A DNA stretch of 64,000 nucleotides from Verrucomicrobiales bacterium (GCA_002721895.1 PBLV01000063.1:1-64000); one strand, 5' to 3'; positions 13,685-22,663 are shown, counted from the stretch's first letter. Notes: generated by a model from the sequence alone, not told the origin. A program made the numbers and translations.

Positions 13685-13921
13685 TTAAAAATCGTTTACA
13701 GGGAAACATGAACTAAGATGAGCAATCGCATTATCAATGTCATATATAATTCTCCATCCATTATTCGCTTTACTCCAAAAATTACAACTGGCAACTAATG
13801 TATCTAAATATCTTACTATATATTCAGTAGAGGTATGATTTGGATATTGTTCGCCAATTTTTTCGAGCATTTCGGAAAGCGTATTCTGGAGTTCGTTGAT
13901 TAACTCCTGTTCGCCCATCAA
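13685..13921 (-). CDS. hypothetical protein
   Basis: A 78-aa helical protein (MMGEQELINELQNTLSEMLE) with the motif WSKANNGWRIIYDIDNAIAH. Its start overlaps the preceding TGA. No family recognised. Confidence 0.6.
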   Translation of the reverse strand: MMGEQELINELQNTLSEMLEKIGEQYPNHTSTEYIVRYLDTLVASCNFWSKANNGWRIIYDIDNAIAHLSSCFPVNDF

Positions 13922-14166
13922 GAAACTTCCATTAAAGCGTCATGGATGAGGTGACGAGTTTTATAGTCTAGTAACCTCCCCTCATCATCTTGAGGCATAG
14001 CGTTTAAAGCGTCCGTAAAGTCAAGATTTAAGACCTCACACATACAGGCAACCTTGCGATAGATTCCGATTTCCTTATACTTTAAAATCGCCCACAATGC
14101 GTCTACTTGAGATTCCTGTGCCTCTAGGATAGAGTCGGTCAAAAGATTAGTTTGTAGTGTTTCCAT
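13918..14166 (-). CDS. hypothetical protein
   Basis: An 82-aa helical protein (METLQTNLLTDSILEAQESQ) following rIIB by 19 nt, with AAGGAAC as ribosome site. No family recognised. Confidence 0.6.
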   Translation of the reverse strand: METLQTNLLTDSILEAQESQVDALWAILKYKEIGIYRKVACMCEVLNLDFTDALNAMPQDDEGRLLDYKTRHLIHDALMEVS

Positions 14167-14185
14167 GATAATAGTTCCTTGTTAA

Positions 14186-15268
14186 TTAAGATACTGTCCA
14201 TGCTGACAACGCAACATCATCGGATTCATTTAAGGTGAAACCAAGGTCTTGTACGATTACCGCAACATCCTTGCATCTCCATCCTTCATCCCTGCATACC
14301 TTGAGTGATGCAATTAAATTAAGCGAAGGTTGTATTCCTTCATCCAATTTATTTTCAATATAGTTACGAAGTTCAAGTCTTGAAATATCTTCATCAGTTA
14401 CCTCATCCTCGTAATCGCACTCGCAATCATCGCAAGAACCTTCACATTCTCCATCGTCCTCATTTGAACCATAGATAGGCTTATTCGGTTGATAGACAAT
14501 CTTGTTCAACTCCACTCTGGAATCTGTAAGGTCTGCAACGACTGTGTACTTACTGACTCGCAACTTCTGGAAGGAGCAATCCGTAGGAACGGAAACCGCA
14601 TCTTGTGGGTCAAACTCCACAAGCAACAAGCGACCATCGCTACCTGCCCAACCATCTGCATAGTCATAAGACCCAATATGCAGTCCATAAGAGCAATGCC
14701 TGTCCTTGTTATCGTCCACGCATCGGCGTTGAACTTCAATAGTCGCACCCACTTCATTAAGAATCTGATGCCTTTCGTTAGTCTCTCCTTGCAAGACAAT
14801 GGTATCAGCATTGCCAGTAGACGACCAAAAATCTTTCTGTACTCCCTTGTACCCCAAAACCTTGCCTTCTGGCGTAATCGGTAATGATTTGTACCCAAGG
14901 AAAGTATAAAGTTCCTCAACAGAGTTTGCGGAAGGGTTCTCCAAAAGCCTACTAATGTAATTGGTCAAAGGAGTTGAATCCTTCAATCCTGCTCGCAACA
15001 TATCAAGCAGTTTATCTACCACAACTCCATGCAAACGATGTCCGTTGTAATAAACTACCTCGTCTTTCACTTCTAGTGAACCTTCAACGAAATCTTCTAC
15101 TGCACTTTTTATATCCAACAGTTCTCCGACATCATCGTATCGTGCGTCAAGCAATGCTCTCCGCAACCTACTAAAGTTCGCATTATCGTTTCTGACTGTA
15201 TAAGGCTTGCCCTCATAAAAGACAGTAATCGAGGTTTCGCTCAAGTTGTACGCTAATTTTTCGCTCAT
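14186..15268 (-). CDS. rIIB-like protein
   Basis: This 360-aa protein carries the phage rIIB-like core at about residues 55-135: FVEGSLEVKDEVVYYNGHRL, LLDMLRAGLKDSTPLTNYIS, RLLENPSANSVEELYTFLGY, then LPITPEGKVLGYKGVQKDF. A middle domain contains CSYGLHIGSYDYADGW and a very acidic cysteine-rich linker (DGECEGSCDDCECDYEDE) at about 275-292. In T4, rIIB works with the membrane-associated rIIA in lysis control and exclusion of other genetic elements; the biochemistry is unresolved. It lies directly downstream of the rIIA-like gene, with its own promoter overlapping the gap. Confidence 0.8.
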   Translation of the reverse strand: MSEKLAYNLSETSITVFYEGKPYTVRNDNANFSRLRRALLDARYDDVGELLDIKSAVEDFVEGSLEVKDEVVYYNGHRLHGVVVDKLLDMLRAGLKDSTPLTNYISRLLENPSANSVEELYTFLGYKSLPITPEGKVLGYKGVQKDFWSSTGNADTIVLQGETNERHQILNEVGATIEVQRRCVDDNKDRHCSYGLHIGSYDYADGWAGSDGRLLLVEFDPQDAVSVPTDCSFQKLRVSKYTVVADLTDSRVELNKIVYQPNKPIYGSNEDDGECEGSCDDCECDYEDEVTDEDISRLELRNYIENKLDEGIQPSLNLIASLKVCRDEGWRCKDVAVIVQDLGFTLNESDDVALSAWTVS

Positions 15269-15304
15269 AATTTTTTTCTCTTTTTATTCGTGATTAAGTT
15301 ATAT

Positions 15305-15333
15305 ATAGTAGACTATCTGGTGTTTGTTGTCAA
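15305..15333 (-). promoter_or_regulatory. promoter of the rIIB operon
   Basis: TTGACA, 17-bp spacer, TACTAT; 36 nt to the ATG at 15268, with a purine-rich leader (AAAGAGAAAA). Confidence 0.7.
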
Positions 15334-15364
15334 GCCTTTTTTTAAAAGATTCGGGGGCAAGGAA

Positions 15365-17689
15365 TCAAACCTTAACCCCCTCATCACACATAGAAATATA
15401 TTCACCAATGTTTTTGCCGAAGTTTCCTTCTCTCATGTCCTCCCATTGGTAGATTTGTTTAGATATATTCACCAGTAATGGGTATCTGTCTTGAATATCT
15501 TTGCATAAGTAATCATATTCTTTCCAGTTGTATGTATCGGGAAAGTTCTTTTTTACCCATTCTGGCGATTTTTTCTTCAAGAATTGCAACAGATTGTAGA
15601 GAGTCTCAACGACTTCATCATTTGCCGTTCCTTCTCTGCAAATAGTTGAAGCAATAATAAAGTCATGGTCTTCGCCTAATGAATCCTTGAGAAGTTTCAA
15701 AAGAGGAACTGACCCTCGATTGTTCAATACGCATTCGATTGCCCGATAGTTTTTCATCTCATACTGATGCTCCTTGAACGCAACCTTCTTCTCTCCTGCT
15801 TTAAGCTTTTTTCTATGCTTTACAAGATGTGTTTGAGCAAAATGAATCCTAAAATCTTCCCAATTCATCCATACGCTTTTATCAAGATTGGCACAATCTT
15901 TACGCCGAATACCATAAACAATCGGAAAGTTCTTTTTGTCGATATTCCTCATCTTGAAATATTGTACCTTGAGGTCGCTCAAGTCCATTATGGACTCTTG
16001 GCTTTTGCCATTTTCATTAACTATTTTATAGTTAGCAATGGGAACATATACTAGAGGCACATCGTCTCCTAAAGATTCAAGGTCATCAAGTCCCAAGGCA
16101 TTTTCCCAATAGTCTGTATTCCTGTAACGATGGCGTTTTTCATCCGTTATGAACCCAAAGACAGGAACATCTGCCCGACTTTCGCCACTATGCCTAGTCC
16201 CTGCTTTCAACTTGGCTTTTTCAACCTTAGAAAGCAAATTGATATTGTCTGAAGAGATTAAATCGAACCTCATACCATCGGTATCAGTCCAAAGGTGTTC
16301 TTCTCCATCCTCTGTTGAGGCATAAACGACATAAACTGCCGTAGCATCTTCGTTCTCGTTAAATAGCGTCCTCGCTTTTAATGCGTTTCCGTAGGAACTT
16401 CCACCATCTTGTACCGCAAGAATACTTTTGTCGTGACATAATACCCTGCGTTGCTTACTGGACTTTACTCTATACCCATCAGTTGCATCTCCATCTGTTA
16501 ATTTAGTATATTCAGTAATAAGAATATCGTCAGTAAGCTTATAGTCTCTATCAAAAGATGGGCTAGTGATTTTAATTCCTTCCCATTCAAATGAGTTACG
16601 AAACAGTCCTTGCAAAGTATGTGGTAAAGCATTCATTACTTGAGCATACTTGCATTTGGCATCCCATAGGCAAGTTGCACTATCAAGTTTTTCCTTTGCA
16701 ATTTCTTCAATATCAACTTTAATTTGTCGCAACTTGTCAATAATCGCAAGTTGTGTCTGCTTGTTATATTCTAACGACTCACGACTATGGTGGAGTTTGA
16801 GTTCTCCAATGTCGAATCGTATATATAAATTATCTTGTTGACAAAGTTCACGCAAATATCCTGCATCCGATTGAGTATCATCATCTTCGGATTTGCATAA
16901 TTCATTAAAATCAATCGAACCAGTATTAATAGGATAATGCACTCTTCCCATAAAGGCATGAGCCTCATGGTGAGTCTTTGCCCAATAATCTTCATTGTCG
17001 GATATAATTTGCCAAGTGGAATCCTTTGATTCCATAACAGTTTTCCATTCGGTAAGGAATTGTTCATCCTCACCTATTCCACGAAAAATCGGCATTTCAT
17101 CATCTGCAAAGAACTTAAAGAAACTTTTGCAAATATCTTTAAAGTTGTTTATATCCGAATCAGCAATAGCAACTTCAACGGACAATCCAGTTGGTTCACT
17201 AGATGGTTCTTCATCTAGTTTGACGATTTTAGTATCATCATGTTCATCAACAAATATATTGTAAGAAGTTTTCTTTCCACCATGAAATGAAACACAAGTG
17301 AAATTATTCCCATAAGACAATGGTGCAAACTTCCCGATTCCAAATGCTCCAATATATGAATTAGAGTTCCGTTTGGTACTTTTTCCGTACTTAGAATATA
17401 ATCCAAAGACATCTTCTTGGCTCAAGCCACTCCCAAAGTCCCTAACGCAAAAGTTGGGGCTAAAGCGAGAAGGAATCGAGATTTCGACTTTCCGTTTTGC
17501 CTTTGCTTCAATGTTTGCGTCAAGTGCGTTTGCCGTAATTTCTCGGACAACCGCAAGTTGAGGATTTGAGTAATTGTTCCGCAAGAGTGATGCGACATAA
17601 CGCATATCTTCGGCATCAATGGTACATTCTACTGAATCAAAATCGTGTGAGGATATGACTCTTTTCTTTTTATCTTCTGCAATAATCAT
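15365..17689 (-). CDS. rIIA-like GHKL ATPase
   Basis: This 774-aa protein begins MIIAEDKKKRVISSHDFDSV. The Bergerat ATP-binding fold is clear: N box REITANALDAN at 49-59, DFGSGLS (G1) at 84-90 and GAFGIGKFAPLSY (G2) from 114. The architecture and the adjacency to an rIIB-like gene match T4 rIIA, which uses a Hsp90/MutL-like ATPase head. The rest is large and poorly conserved. Monocistronic promoter at 17727-17755. Confidence 0.85.
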   Translation of the reverse strand: MIIAEDKKKRVISSHDFDSVECTIDAEDMRYVASLLRNNYSNPQLAVVREITANALDANIEAKAKRKVEISIPSRFSPNFCVRDFGSGLSQEDVFGLYSKYGKSTKRNSNSYIGAFGIGKFAPLSYGNNFTCVSFHGGKKTSYNIFVDEHDDTKIVKLDEEPSSEPTGLSVEVAIADSDINNFKDICKSFFKFFADDEMPIFRGIGEDEQFLTEWKTVMESKDSTWQIISDNEDYWAKTHHEAHAFMGRVHYPINTGSIDFNELCKSEDDDTQSDAGYLRELCQQDNLYIRFDIGELKLHHSRESLEYNKQTQLAIIDKLRQIKVDIEEIAKEKLDSATCLWDAKCKYAQVMNALPHTLQGLFRNSFEWEGIKITSPSFDRDYKLTDDILITEYTKLTDGDATDGYRVKSSKQRRVLCHDKSILAVQDGGSSYGNALKARTLFNENEDATAVYVVYASTEDGEEHLWTDTDGMRFDLISSDNINLLSKVEKAKLKAGTRHSGESRADVPVFGFITDEKRHRYRNTDYWENALGLDDLESLGDDVPLVYVPIANYKIVNENGKSQESIMDLSDLKVQYFKMRNIDKKNFPIVYGIRRKDCANLDKSVWMNWEDFRIHFAQTHLVKHRKKLKAGEKKVAFKEHQYEMKNYRAIECVLNNRGSVPLLKLLKDSLGEDHDFIIASTICREGTANDEVVETLYNLLQFLKKKSPEWVKKNFPDTYNWKEYDYLCKDIQDRYPLLVNISKQIYQWEDMREGNFGKNIGEYISMCDEGVKV

Positions 17690-17726
17690 TTTTTTACTAT
17701 GTGTGGTTCTTGATTGTTATTCTATA

Positions 17727-17755
17727 AGTTTGACAGGTTAGATTGGTTTTGTCAA
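17727..17755 (-). promoter_or_regulatory. promoter of the rIIA-like gene
   Basis: TTGACA, 17-bp spacer, CAAACT; about 37 nt to the ATG at 17689. Confidence 0.75.
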
Positions 17756-17764
17756 GTCTTTTTT

Positions 17765-17923
17765 TTAGTCTACGAGAAGATTTTCGTCTCCGAATAACAA
17801 ATACTTAGAATATAACAAGCATTGGATTTCGTGGATGTATCTCTCCTCGTTTTCTTGTGTGTCAATTGAGTAGTTTTCTATCTCCTCTATCTTTAAATTA
17901 ATTAGTTCTTTTAGCTCGTTCAT
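17765..17923 (-). CDS. hypothetical 52-aa protein
   Basis: MNELKELINLKIEEIENYSI through LLYSKYLLFGDENLLVD. Acidic helical; the ATG is 28 nt after the upstream stop. No family recognised. Confidence 0.5.
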   Translation of the reverse strand: MNELKELINLKIEEIENYSIDTQENEERYIHEIQCLLYSKYLLFGDENLLVD

Positions 17924-17950
17924 TTCTTAATATAATTACACTTTTTAAAG

Positions 17951-18259
17951 TTATTCTTCCCACATATATATTGGAGTATAATCGCCAACGGAAGCACATT
18001 CAATGTTGAAGGAAAAGTATTCCATTGCTTCCTCGCTTTCCATGCCGTCACGCTCAATTAATGTCTGTATAATACTGTCTGCAAAGTAAATCGCCCGACC
18101 ATGAGAATCGAACCCTGCCAAGGAATCGTCAAACCCATCTGCGAGCATTGCTTCTGGATTCAGTTCTGAAATAGTATTCTTGAGAGATTCTATGCGATTC
18201 GCACGATTTTGGCGAAGTTCCGCAATGAAGTCCTTAGTAGATTCTTTTTCGCTTGTCAT
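17951..18259 (-). CDS. conserved phage protein, function unknown
   Basis: A 102-aa protein (MTSEKESTKDFIAELRQNRA). The part ending ISELNPEAMLADGFDDSLAG, then AMEYFSFNIECASVGDYTPIY, is a pattern I have seen in other phage hypothetical proteins. Leaderless start. Confidence 0.6.
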   Translation of the reverse strand: MTSEKESTKDFIAELRQNRANRIESLKNTISELNPEAMLADGFDDSLAGFDSHGRAIYFADSIIQTLIERDGMESEEAMEYFSFNIECASVGDYTPIYMWEE

Positions 18260-18266
18260 AGGAATA

Positions 18267-18295
18267 ATACTGACAGATTACGCAACCATTGTCAA
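18267..18295 (-). promoter_or_regulatory. early-type leaderless promoter
   Basis: TTGACA, 17-bp spacer, CAGTAT, 7 nt to the ATG at 18259. Confidence 0.8.
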
Positions 18296-18862
18296 GCTTT
18301 TTTTTCGCTTGAGTGGTAAAACCCTCTCTATCAAGAAGTTTACGACTGCAAAGGATATGTCCACCATTTCCCTAACTGCTCTTTCATTACCTCCAAAAGT
18401 TGCTCCTTGTCCACCAATGGAAACTGTATAACCTTCTTGGTCTTGTAGAGGCACTTGACTTTGTTGAATATTTTGCCATTGCCCACTCGCATAATCTTGT
18501 TTCCACTCGTATTTATAGTGTTTCGAGTGAATATATACTAATGAATGAGTTTGAGTCTCGCATTGATTCCCTTGACTATCCAATCTTGGTTTGGGAATCC
18601 TTCCTTGAATCGGATTTCCATTTAATGCACCATACCTCCCATTGTATTTGTTGAAATCAAGGTCTGCACAAGGAAACTCTGATTTTATATTAGTTAGAGC
18701 AACGGCAACTCCCCAAGGATAGGATTGATAAAAATCAGTTTTGTTTTTATATGAAACAGTATTAATGTCATTCAGTTTATTGCTGAACATATTACTCTTG
18801 ATATAAATATCTTCTGGAGTATAATCGTACCAATGGATGTTTTGTTGTTGAAAATAATTCAT
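18278..18862 (-). CDS. hypothetical protein
   Basis: A 194-aa protein (MNYFQQQNIHWYDYTPEDIY) rich in Q, Y and N with a basic C-terminus (LIERVLPLKRKKSL). Its EFPCADLDFNKYNGRYG segment is vaguely like the IPCADIKFCG active-site region of the gene at 3477-4097, but there is not enough to call a nuclease. Its end overlaps the next promoter. Confidence 0.55.
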   Translation of the reverse strand: MNYFQQQNIHWYDYTPEDIYIKSNMFSNKLNDINTVSYKNKTDFYQSYPWGVAVALTNIKSEFPCADLDFNKYNGRYGALNGNPIQGRIPKPRLDSQGNQCETQTHSLVYIHSKHYKYEWKQDYASGQWQNIQQSQVPLQDQEGYTVSIGGQGATFGGNERAVREMVDISFAVVNFLIERVLPLKRKKSLTMVA

Positions 18863-19059
18863 ACTATGTGCCTTTTGTCGTCTTTTCCTTTTGGGATTGT
18901 GTGATTAATATATTCTATATAGTGAAATATATGTTGGACAATCATTTTTCTTGTCCCTGCATTTGACATATCAATTCTTTTAATATCCTTGAAGTCCTCT
19001 AATGCTTCCACTCCTAATTTTATTTTATCCTGTAAGTTCATGTGCATACTTGTTTGCAT
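18859..19059 (-). CDS. hypothetical protein
   Basis: A 66-aa protein (MQTSMHMNLQDKIKLGVEAL); the start overlaps the upstream gene by 35 nt, and MHMNLQ or MNLQDK are alternatives. No family recognised. Confidence 0.45.
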   Translation of the reverse strand: MQTSMHMNLQDKIKLGVEALEDFKDIKRIDMSNAGTRKMIVQHIFHYIEYINHTIPKGKDDKRHIV

Positions 19060-19222
19060 TTCTTCTAACTAAAAGCCTTTTTCCTATTTTTCGCTTTTTG
19101 TTATGAACGCTAGTTTTCTTTTCTAATTTTAATAATACCTTTGGATAACCGCATAGTTTTGCAACCATTGCATTGCCATACGCTAAATCGCTACAAAGTA
19201 GTTCTTCTCTTTTTATACTCAT
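19025..19222 (-). CDS. hypothetical basic protein
   Basis: Start MSIKREELLCSDLAYGNAMV, in a TAATG overlap with the HhH gene stop. The 65-aa product ends in a strongly basic stretch (KKTSVHNKKRKIGKRLLVRR), suggesting nucleic-acid binding. Confidence 0.5.
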   Translation of the reverse strand: MSIKREELLCSDLAYGNAMVAKLCGYPKVLLKLEKKTSVHNKKRKIGKRLLVRRNANKYAHELTG

Positions 19223-20001
19223 TAGTTCTCTAGGCAATATGACCAGTACCTTGAGTTGCGTCTGCCTTGCACCTTATTCCAATATATTTCTCTTGCTACA
19301 TTTGGAGCAACTCCATACTTGTTGCATCGGTCAAGCCACTCGTTTTCCATTTGCTCGTAAACCTTGAGGCTACTTGCGTGACCATTTGAAAGGTCGTGTC
19401 CCATAAAGCGTAGAAGGTGAACATCCAAGCAACAAAGTTGTGATTCCGTTGGGTTACTCAACGAAAGAGCGTAGGTCGTTTTAGCGTTTCCTAGTCCGTA
19501 TATAGTTCCAATTAAACGATTCCGACATTCTTGCCAAGTCTCATCCTCTCGCCTTTTAAATTGCTCTGGATTCTCCCGAAACTTTTGTGCAAGTTGCCAT
19601 AAGCCTTTGTTCCTTCGTTCGTACATTCCGACTCTCGCATCAAAGACCATTTGCTCCAACTTATCCTTGTCGATTGTCCAAGACAAATCTTTCATTGCCA
19701 AATTGTACCCTCGTACATTGCTTTCCCAAGTTGTGTGAACGCTCATAATGGCGAATACCCAACGATTAAAGCGTTCTGCATCCGAAGTGACAGTAAGGTT
19801 GTCCCAATAATCGGTTTCAGTCTTGACTAGCTTCAAGGTGAGGTTGTCGAAGAAACTGTCAACCTTTTTAAGTTGACTTACCTTCGCAACTGCCTTTGCC
19901 TTTTCAAGAGTATTCTTGAAAGGAATTAGCATTTGGTCAAATGCCGTAGTAAGGTTAATGCCTACTGATTTCTCAGTTAGATTTTCTAGTGTGTTTTCCA
20001 T
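19222..20001 (-). CDS. HhH-GPD-like DNA glycosylase-type protein
   Basis: The start is ATG at 20001 (MENTLENLTEKSVGINLTTA). The 259-aa helical protein has GTIYGLGNAKTTYALSLSNP, a helix-hairpin-helix, followed by CCLDVHLLRFMG, where the aspartate of D.H..R matches the catalytic position of HhH-GPD glycosylases. Such proteins are widespread in marine phages. It is the second member of this fold in the window (the other at 9279-9872). Specific base target unknown. Confidence 0.6.
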   Translation of the reverse strand: MENTLENLTEKSVGINLTTAFDQMLIPFKNTLEKAKAVAKVSQLKKVDSFFDNLTLKLVKTETDYWDNLTVTSDAERFNRWVFAIMSVHTTWESNVRGYNLAMKDLSWTIDKDKLEQMVFDARVGMYERRNKGLWQLAQKFRENPEQFKRREDETWQECRNRLIGTIYGLGNAKTTYALSLSNPTESQLCCLDVHLLRFMGHDLSNGHASSLKVYEQMENEWLDRCNKYGVAPNVAREIYWNKVQGRRNSRYWSYCLEN

Positions 20002-20011
20002 GATGATAATA

Positions 20012-20040
20012 AGTCTTGAGGAAAAAGGCTTGAAAGTCAA
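20012..20040 (-). promoter_or_regulatory. early-type promoter of the HhH gene
   Basis: TTGACT, 17-bp spacer, AAGACT; 10 nt to the ATG at 20001. Confidence 0.65.
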
Positions 20041-20100
20041 GCCTTTTTTTTACAAGACTCGTAAGTTTCTCATTAATAATTAGTTATGACGCAAAAAAGT

Positions 20101-21306
20101 TTATTCGTAATCTCTGAAGGCAATCGCATAAGGGAATCTTGGTATGCCATCTGGCGTAAGTTCAAAGAACTTAATCGTAGCTTCCTTATTAATATATTTT
20201 TCTCGATTGTTCAAGATTTCGGCAAGATACTCGAAAGTGCCTTTTATATTTGAATTAAAGGTTTGGTCTGTCTCGCTACAATAGCATACAAGATGCTTTG
20301 CAGTTCCTGCACGATTTCCATTACCTTCTTCAATGTCAATAACTTTATACTCAGCGTCCATGAAGTCTTTTCGCTTCAATAGCGTTGCACTCCTCTTTTG
20401 CTCGTATGGGGAATCTATCCGAATCATTTGCCCCTCGTATCCTTCCTCAATATATTTTGAGTAGAGATTTGTCAGTTGTTCTTCGTTGAAAACTTCTGAA
20501 GTAGAGACAAATTGGCAATGCGTACTAAGTGGTAGCATCGGTGAATCCGAATCCATTCTATTGAAGAATCTTTCAGAGAAATTACTCGATTCGTTTTTCT
20601 TGGTTGTTCTTGGTATATCATATATCCAATACTGAACCAATTTCTTGGATTCCTCCAATGCGTCAACGAACTTATCCAGTTTCTTTTGAAAACTTTTATC
20701 TGTATCACTTTTTGAGCGAACTGGTTTTTGCTTTCTCACTAATGAAACTATTTTATTGAAATCATGCTTCAAGTCGTGATTATATAATTCTCCATCAAAA
20801 ACGAGTTTTTCGTTATCAACAAAAGTTGGCTCAAGAGTCTTTAAGATATGTGGGATAGTCGCAATTGTTCTACCCTTGCGAGTCCTTGCTACAACTTCAC
20901 CATTTTCAAGGCGAACGATGCAACGAATCCCATCCAACTTTGGCTGAGAATATACAAATCCATCATCTTTCCATTCTGCGTTTACCCTATCAAGTCTGTC
21001 CTCAAACTTTTGGGCGAGCATCGGTTCGTAATACTTCTTGCTCTCCGCATCTTCTGGAGTGAGTGCGTATCCTTCTTTTAGTTTCTTGTCCCAACGAGCC
21101 TTAGCCTCAAGTTCTGCCTGTTCCTCATCAGAGGTTTCATTGCTTCTGCCAACATTCTTCGCAGTTGCGTGTGTGGGTTTATCTTGAGTCAACTTCTTTC
21201 CGACCAATCCCTTGACCGCATAAAAAGAGTCTCCTTCTATGTGCATCGTCCATTCCCTAAGTTTCCCTAGAGAGTCAATCTTGTATAACTTTTTTAATTT
21301 AAGCAT
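20101..21306 (-). CDS. ATP-dependent DNA ligase
   Basis: The 401-aa protein has the adenylation motif QPKLDGIRC (nucleophile Lys123), then RTRKG, FDGELYN, YEGQMIRI and LLKRKDFMDAEYKVID, i.e. nucleotidyltransferase motifs I, III, IIIa, IV and V, and a C-terminal OB-fold region (EGNGNRAGTAKHLVCYCSET). Residues 1-85 (LREWTMHIEGDSFYAVKGLV then NVGRSNETSDEEQAELEA) form the extra N-terminal domain seen in phage ligases of this type. It seals nicks during replication and repair. Leaderless, monocistronic. Confidence 0.9.
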   Translation of the reverse strand: MLKLKKLYKIDSLGKLREWTMHIEGDSFYAVKGLVGKKLTQDKPTHATAKNVGRSNETSDEEQAELEAKARWDKKLKEGYALTPEDAESKKYYEPMLAQKFEDRLDRVNAEWKDDGFVYSQPKLDGIRCIVRLENGEVVARTRKGRTIATIPHILKTLEPTFVDNEKLVFDGELYNHDLKHDFNKIVSLVRKQKPVRSKSDTDKSFQKKLDKFVDALEESKKLVQYWIYDIPRTTKKNESSNFSERFFNRMDSDSPMLPLSTHCQFVSTSEVFNEEQLTNLYSKYIEEGYEGQMIRIDSPYEQKRSATLLKRKDFMDAEYKVIDIEEGNGNRAGTAKHLVCYCSETDQTFNSNIKGTFEYLAEILNNREKYINKEATIKFFELTPDGIPRFPYAIAFRDYE

Positions 21307-21312
21307 GGTTTA

Positions 21313-21341
21313 ATACTGACAGGTTTCGCCCCACCTGTCAA
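21313..21341 (-). promoter_or_regulatory. early-type leaderless promoter of the ligase
   Basis: TTGACA, 17-bp spacer, CAGTAT, 6 nt to the ATG at 21306. Confidence 0.8.
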
Positions 21342-21733
21342 GCATTTTTTTTGACTTTTTTCAATTTTTCCCTAATGTGTTGAATATAAAGGGCTTTCGC
21401 ACGGATTTTTCCCCTCGCTGAAGGGTGGACGATTTGCGTGTGGTCAATTTTGAGGTGAGTCAACATTCTTCCTACAATGTTGCCCATTCCTATTTTCTCT
21501 CCCTCCCATTTATTTATCTTATTTAGAGATTTTTGGTCAATATTTTTGTCGGCATATTTCTTGCCATCCGAATCGTCTGTAAATAGATTAAGAAATGTAC
21601 ACTTATTTGGGTCAATCCCATTCGCTCTTAATGCTCTAAATAATTGATTTGCACATTGTGCTTCATCTTCCCAATATACTCCACGCTCTTGAGCAAGCCG
21701 ACTTCTTTCCTGTCCTATAAATAATAGTTTCAT
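21338..21733 (-). CDS. uracil-DNA-glycosylase-superfamily-like protein
   Basis: A 131-aa protein beginning MKLLFIGQERSRLAQERGVY. The start resembles the first UDG motif (GqaPg-like), FLNLFTD sits where the second strand would be, and VHPSARGKIRAK resembles the HPS motif near the C-terminus. It is shorter than usual and the catalytic residue is not certain. Confidence 0.45.
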   Translation of the reverse strand: MKLLFIGQERSRLAQERGVYWEDEAQCANQLFRALRANGIDPNKCTFLNLFTDDSDGKKYADKNIDQKSLNKINKWEGEKIGMGNIVGRMLTHLKIDHTQIVHPSARGKIRAKALYIQHIREKLKKVKKNA

Positions 21734-21987
21734 TTATTTGTTTCAATCGTATTCGCAATTCGCTCCATTGTTTTATTTAAAACAACAACTTGCGAGGTTA
21801 AAGCTTCAATAAAAGTGCAAACATCACCTAGTCCGTTATCAATTCTTTTTGCACTATTTTCAGAATTGTGATTAAAGTCTGACCGCAAATCATCAATGCA
21901 CGATGCAATATCGCTTATGTTATTTACTTGTCTCTCTTTTAGTTTGTAGTCGTAACCATTCATAAATCTTCTTCCTCTATACCGCAA
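21730..21987 (-). CDS. hypothetical protein
   Basis: An 85-aa protein (MRYRGRRFMNGYDYKLKERQ); a start at MNGYDYKLKE is possible. The C-terminus is a long helix (ALTSQVVVLNKTMERIANTI), probably coiled coil. ATGA overlap with the UDG-like gene. Confidence 0.5.
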   Translation of the reverse strand: MRYRGRRFMNGYDYKLKERQVNNISDIASCIDDLRSDFNHNSENSAKRIDNGLGDVCTFIEALTSQVVVLNKTMERIANTIETNK

Positions 21988-22133
21988 GCTTCTAAAGTCT
22001 CAATAAAATGAGCGTCAGATTTCCAAAAAAGCTCAACAAGGTCGTCATAAACATACCTCATCAAATCATCCAAACTCATATCATCAACAATGTGTTGTGC
22101 GACTTTTTCTATATTTTCTTCGTTATATTCCAT
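21960..22133 (-). CDS. hypothetical acidic protein
   Basis: The start MEYNEENIEKVAQHIVDDMS is preferred because GGGAG lies 6 nt upstream; an in-frame ATG at 22166 (MSVRSG) is the alternative. 57 aa, very acidic. No family recognised. Confidence 0.5.
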   Translation of the reverse strand: MEYNEENIEKVAQHIVDDMSLDDLMRYVYDDLVELFWKSDAHFIETLEACGIEEEDL

Positions 22134-22168
22134 CTTACTCCCTGTTTGCCCACTCCTCACACTCATTT

Positions 22169-22378
22169 TTATTTTGAAAAGCTAGATTCTTTTACGGCAT
22201 CAAGCTTTTCATTATCAATTCTTTTCTTAAGGTCATCGTACTCATCATAGGTTTTATCAATCAACCCCTTGAGCCTGTCTGCACTTTCCCTGTCATCGGG
22301 TTCATACAGATTATAATAATCTAACTCCGCTTCTAGGTCTTTTATTTTGAGAGTTAAGTCTCTTAACTGTTTGTTCAT
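22169..22378 (-). CDS. hypothetical coiled-coil protein
   Basis: A 69-aa protein (MNKQLRDLTLKIKDLEAELD), a heptad-rich helix with a central YYNLYEPDD turn. ATGA overlap with the upstream gene. Confidence 0.55.
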   Translation of the reverse strand: MNKQLRDLTLKIKDLEAELDYYNLYEPDDRESADRLKGLIDKTYDEYDDLKKRIDNEKLDAVKESSFSK

Positions 22379-22551
22379 TGTTCAAGCCTTTTTTTTAAAA
22401 ACTTTGCTATGTCAATTAAGTCCTTGTCGTCTGCCCACTCTGTTAATAATAAACTGAGAACCCAAATTGGGTCAGCATGAGGCATTGCTAGGGCATTATT
22501 CATTGCATTAACTGCTTCTTCTGAATGGCTATGTGATGTGTCTAATTTCAT
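22375..22551 (-). CDS. hypothetical protein behind a leaderless uORF
   Basis: The start is MKLDTSHSHSEEAVNAMNNA, 58 aa. The promoter places the transcription start at an out-of-frame ATG (22570) opening a 13-codon ORF that overlaps this start, so expression may depend on coupling. No family recognised. Confidence 0.5.
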   Translation of the reverse strand: MKLDTSHSHSEEAVNAMNNALAMPHADPIWVLSLLLTEWADDKDLIDIAKFLKKRLEQ

Positions 22552-22570
22552 TGTATTTTTCGTTCGACAT
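22529..22570 (-). CDS. 13-codon leaderless uORF (MSNEKYNEIRHIT)
   Basis: The ATG lies 6 nt after the -10 exactly as in other leaderless genes. The ORF overlaps the start of the 58-aa gene in another frame. Confidence 0.4.
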   Translation of the reverse strand: MSNEKYNEIRHIT

Positions 22571-22576
22571 GATTTA

Positions 22577-22605
22577 AGACTGACAGATTTCCTCCAACCT
22601 GTCAA
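22577..22605 (-). promoter_or_regulatory. early-type leaderless promoter
   Basis: TTGACA, 17-bp spacer, CAGTCT, 6 nt to the ATG at 22570. Confidence 0.75.
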
Positions 22606-22663
22606 GCCTTTTTTTAAAAAAAATTATATCCGCTTGTTACTCAAGGAGATAACGATTCTTTGC

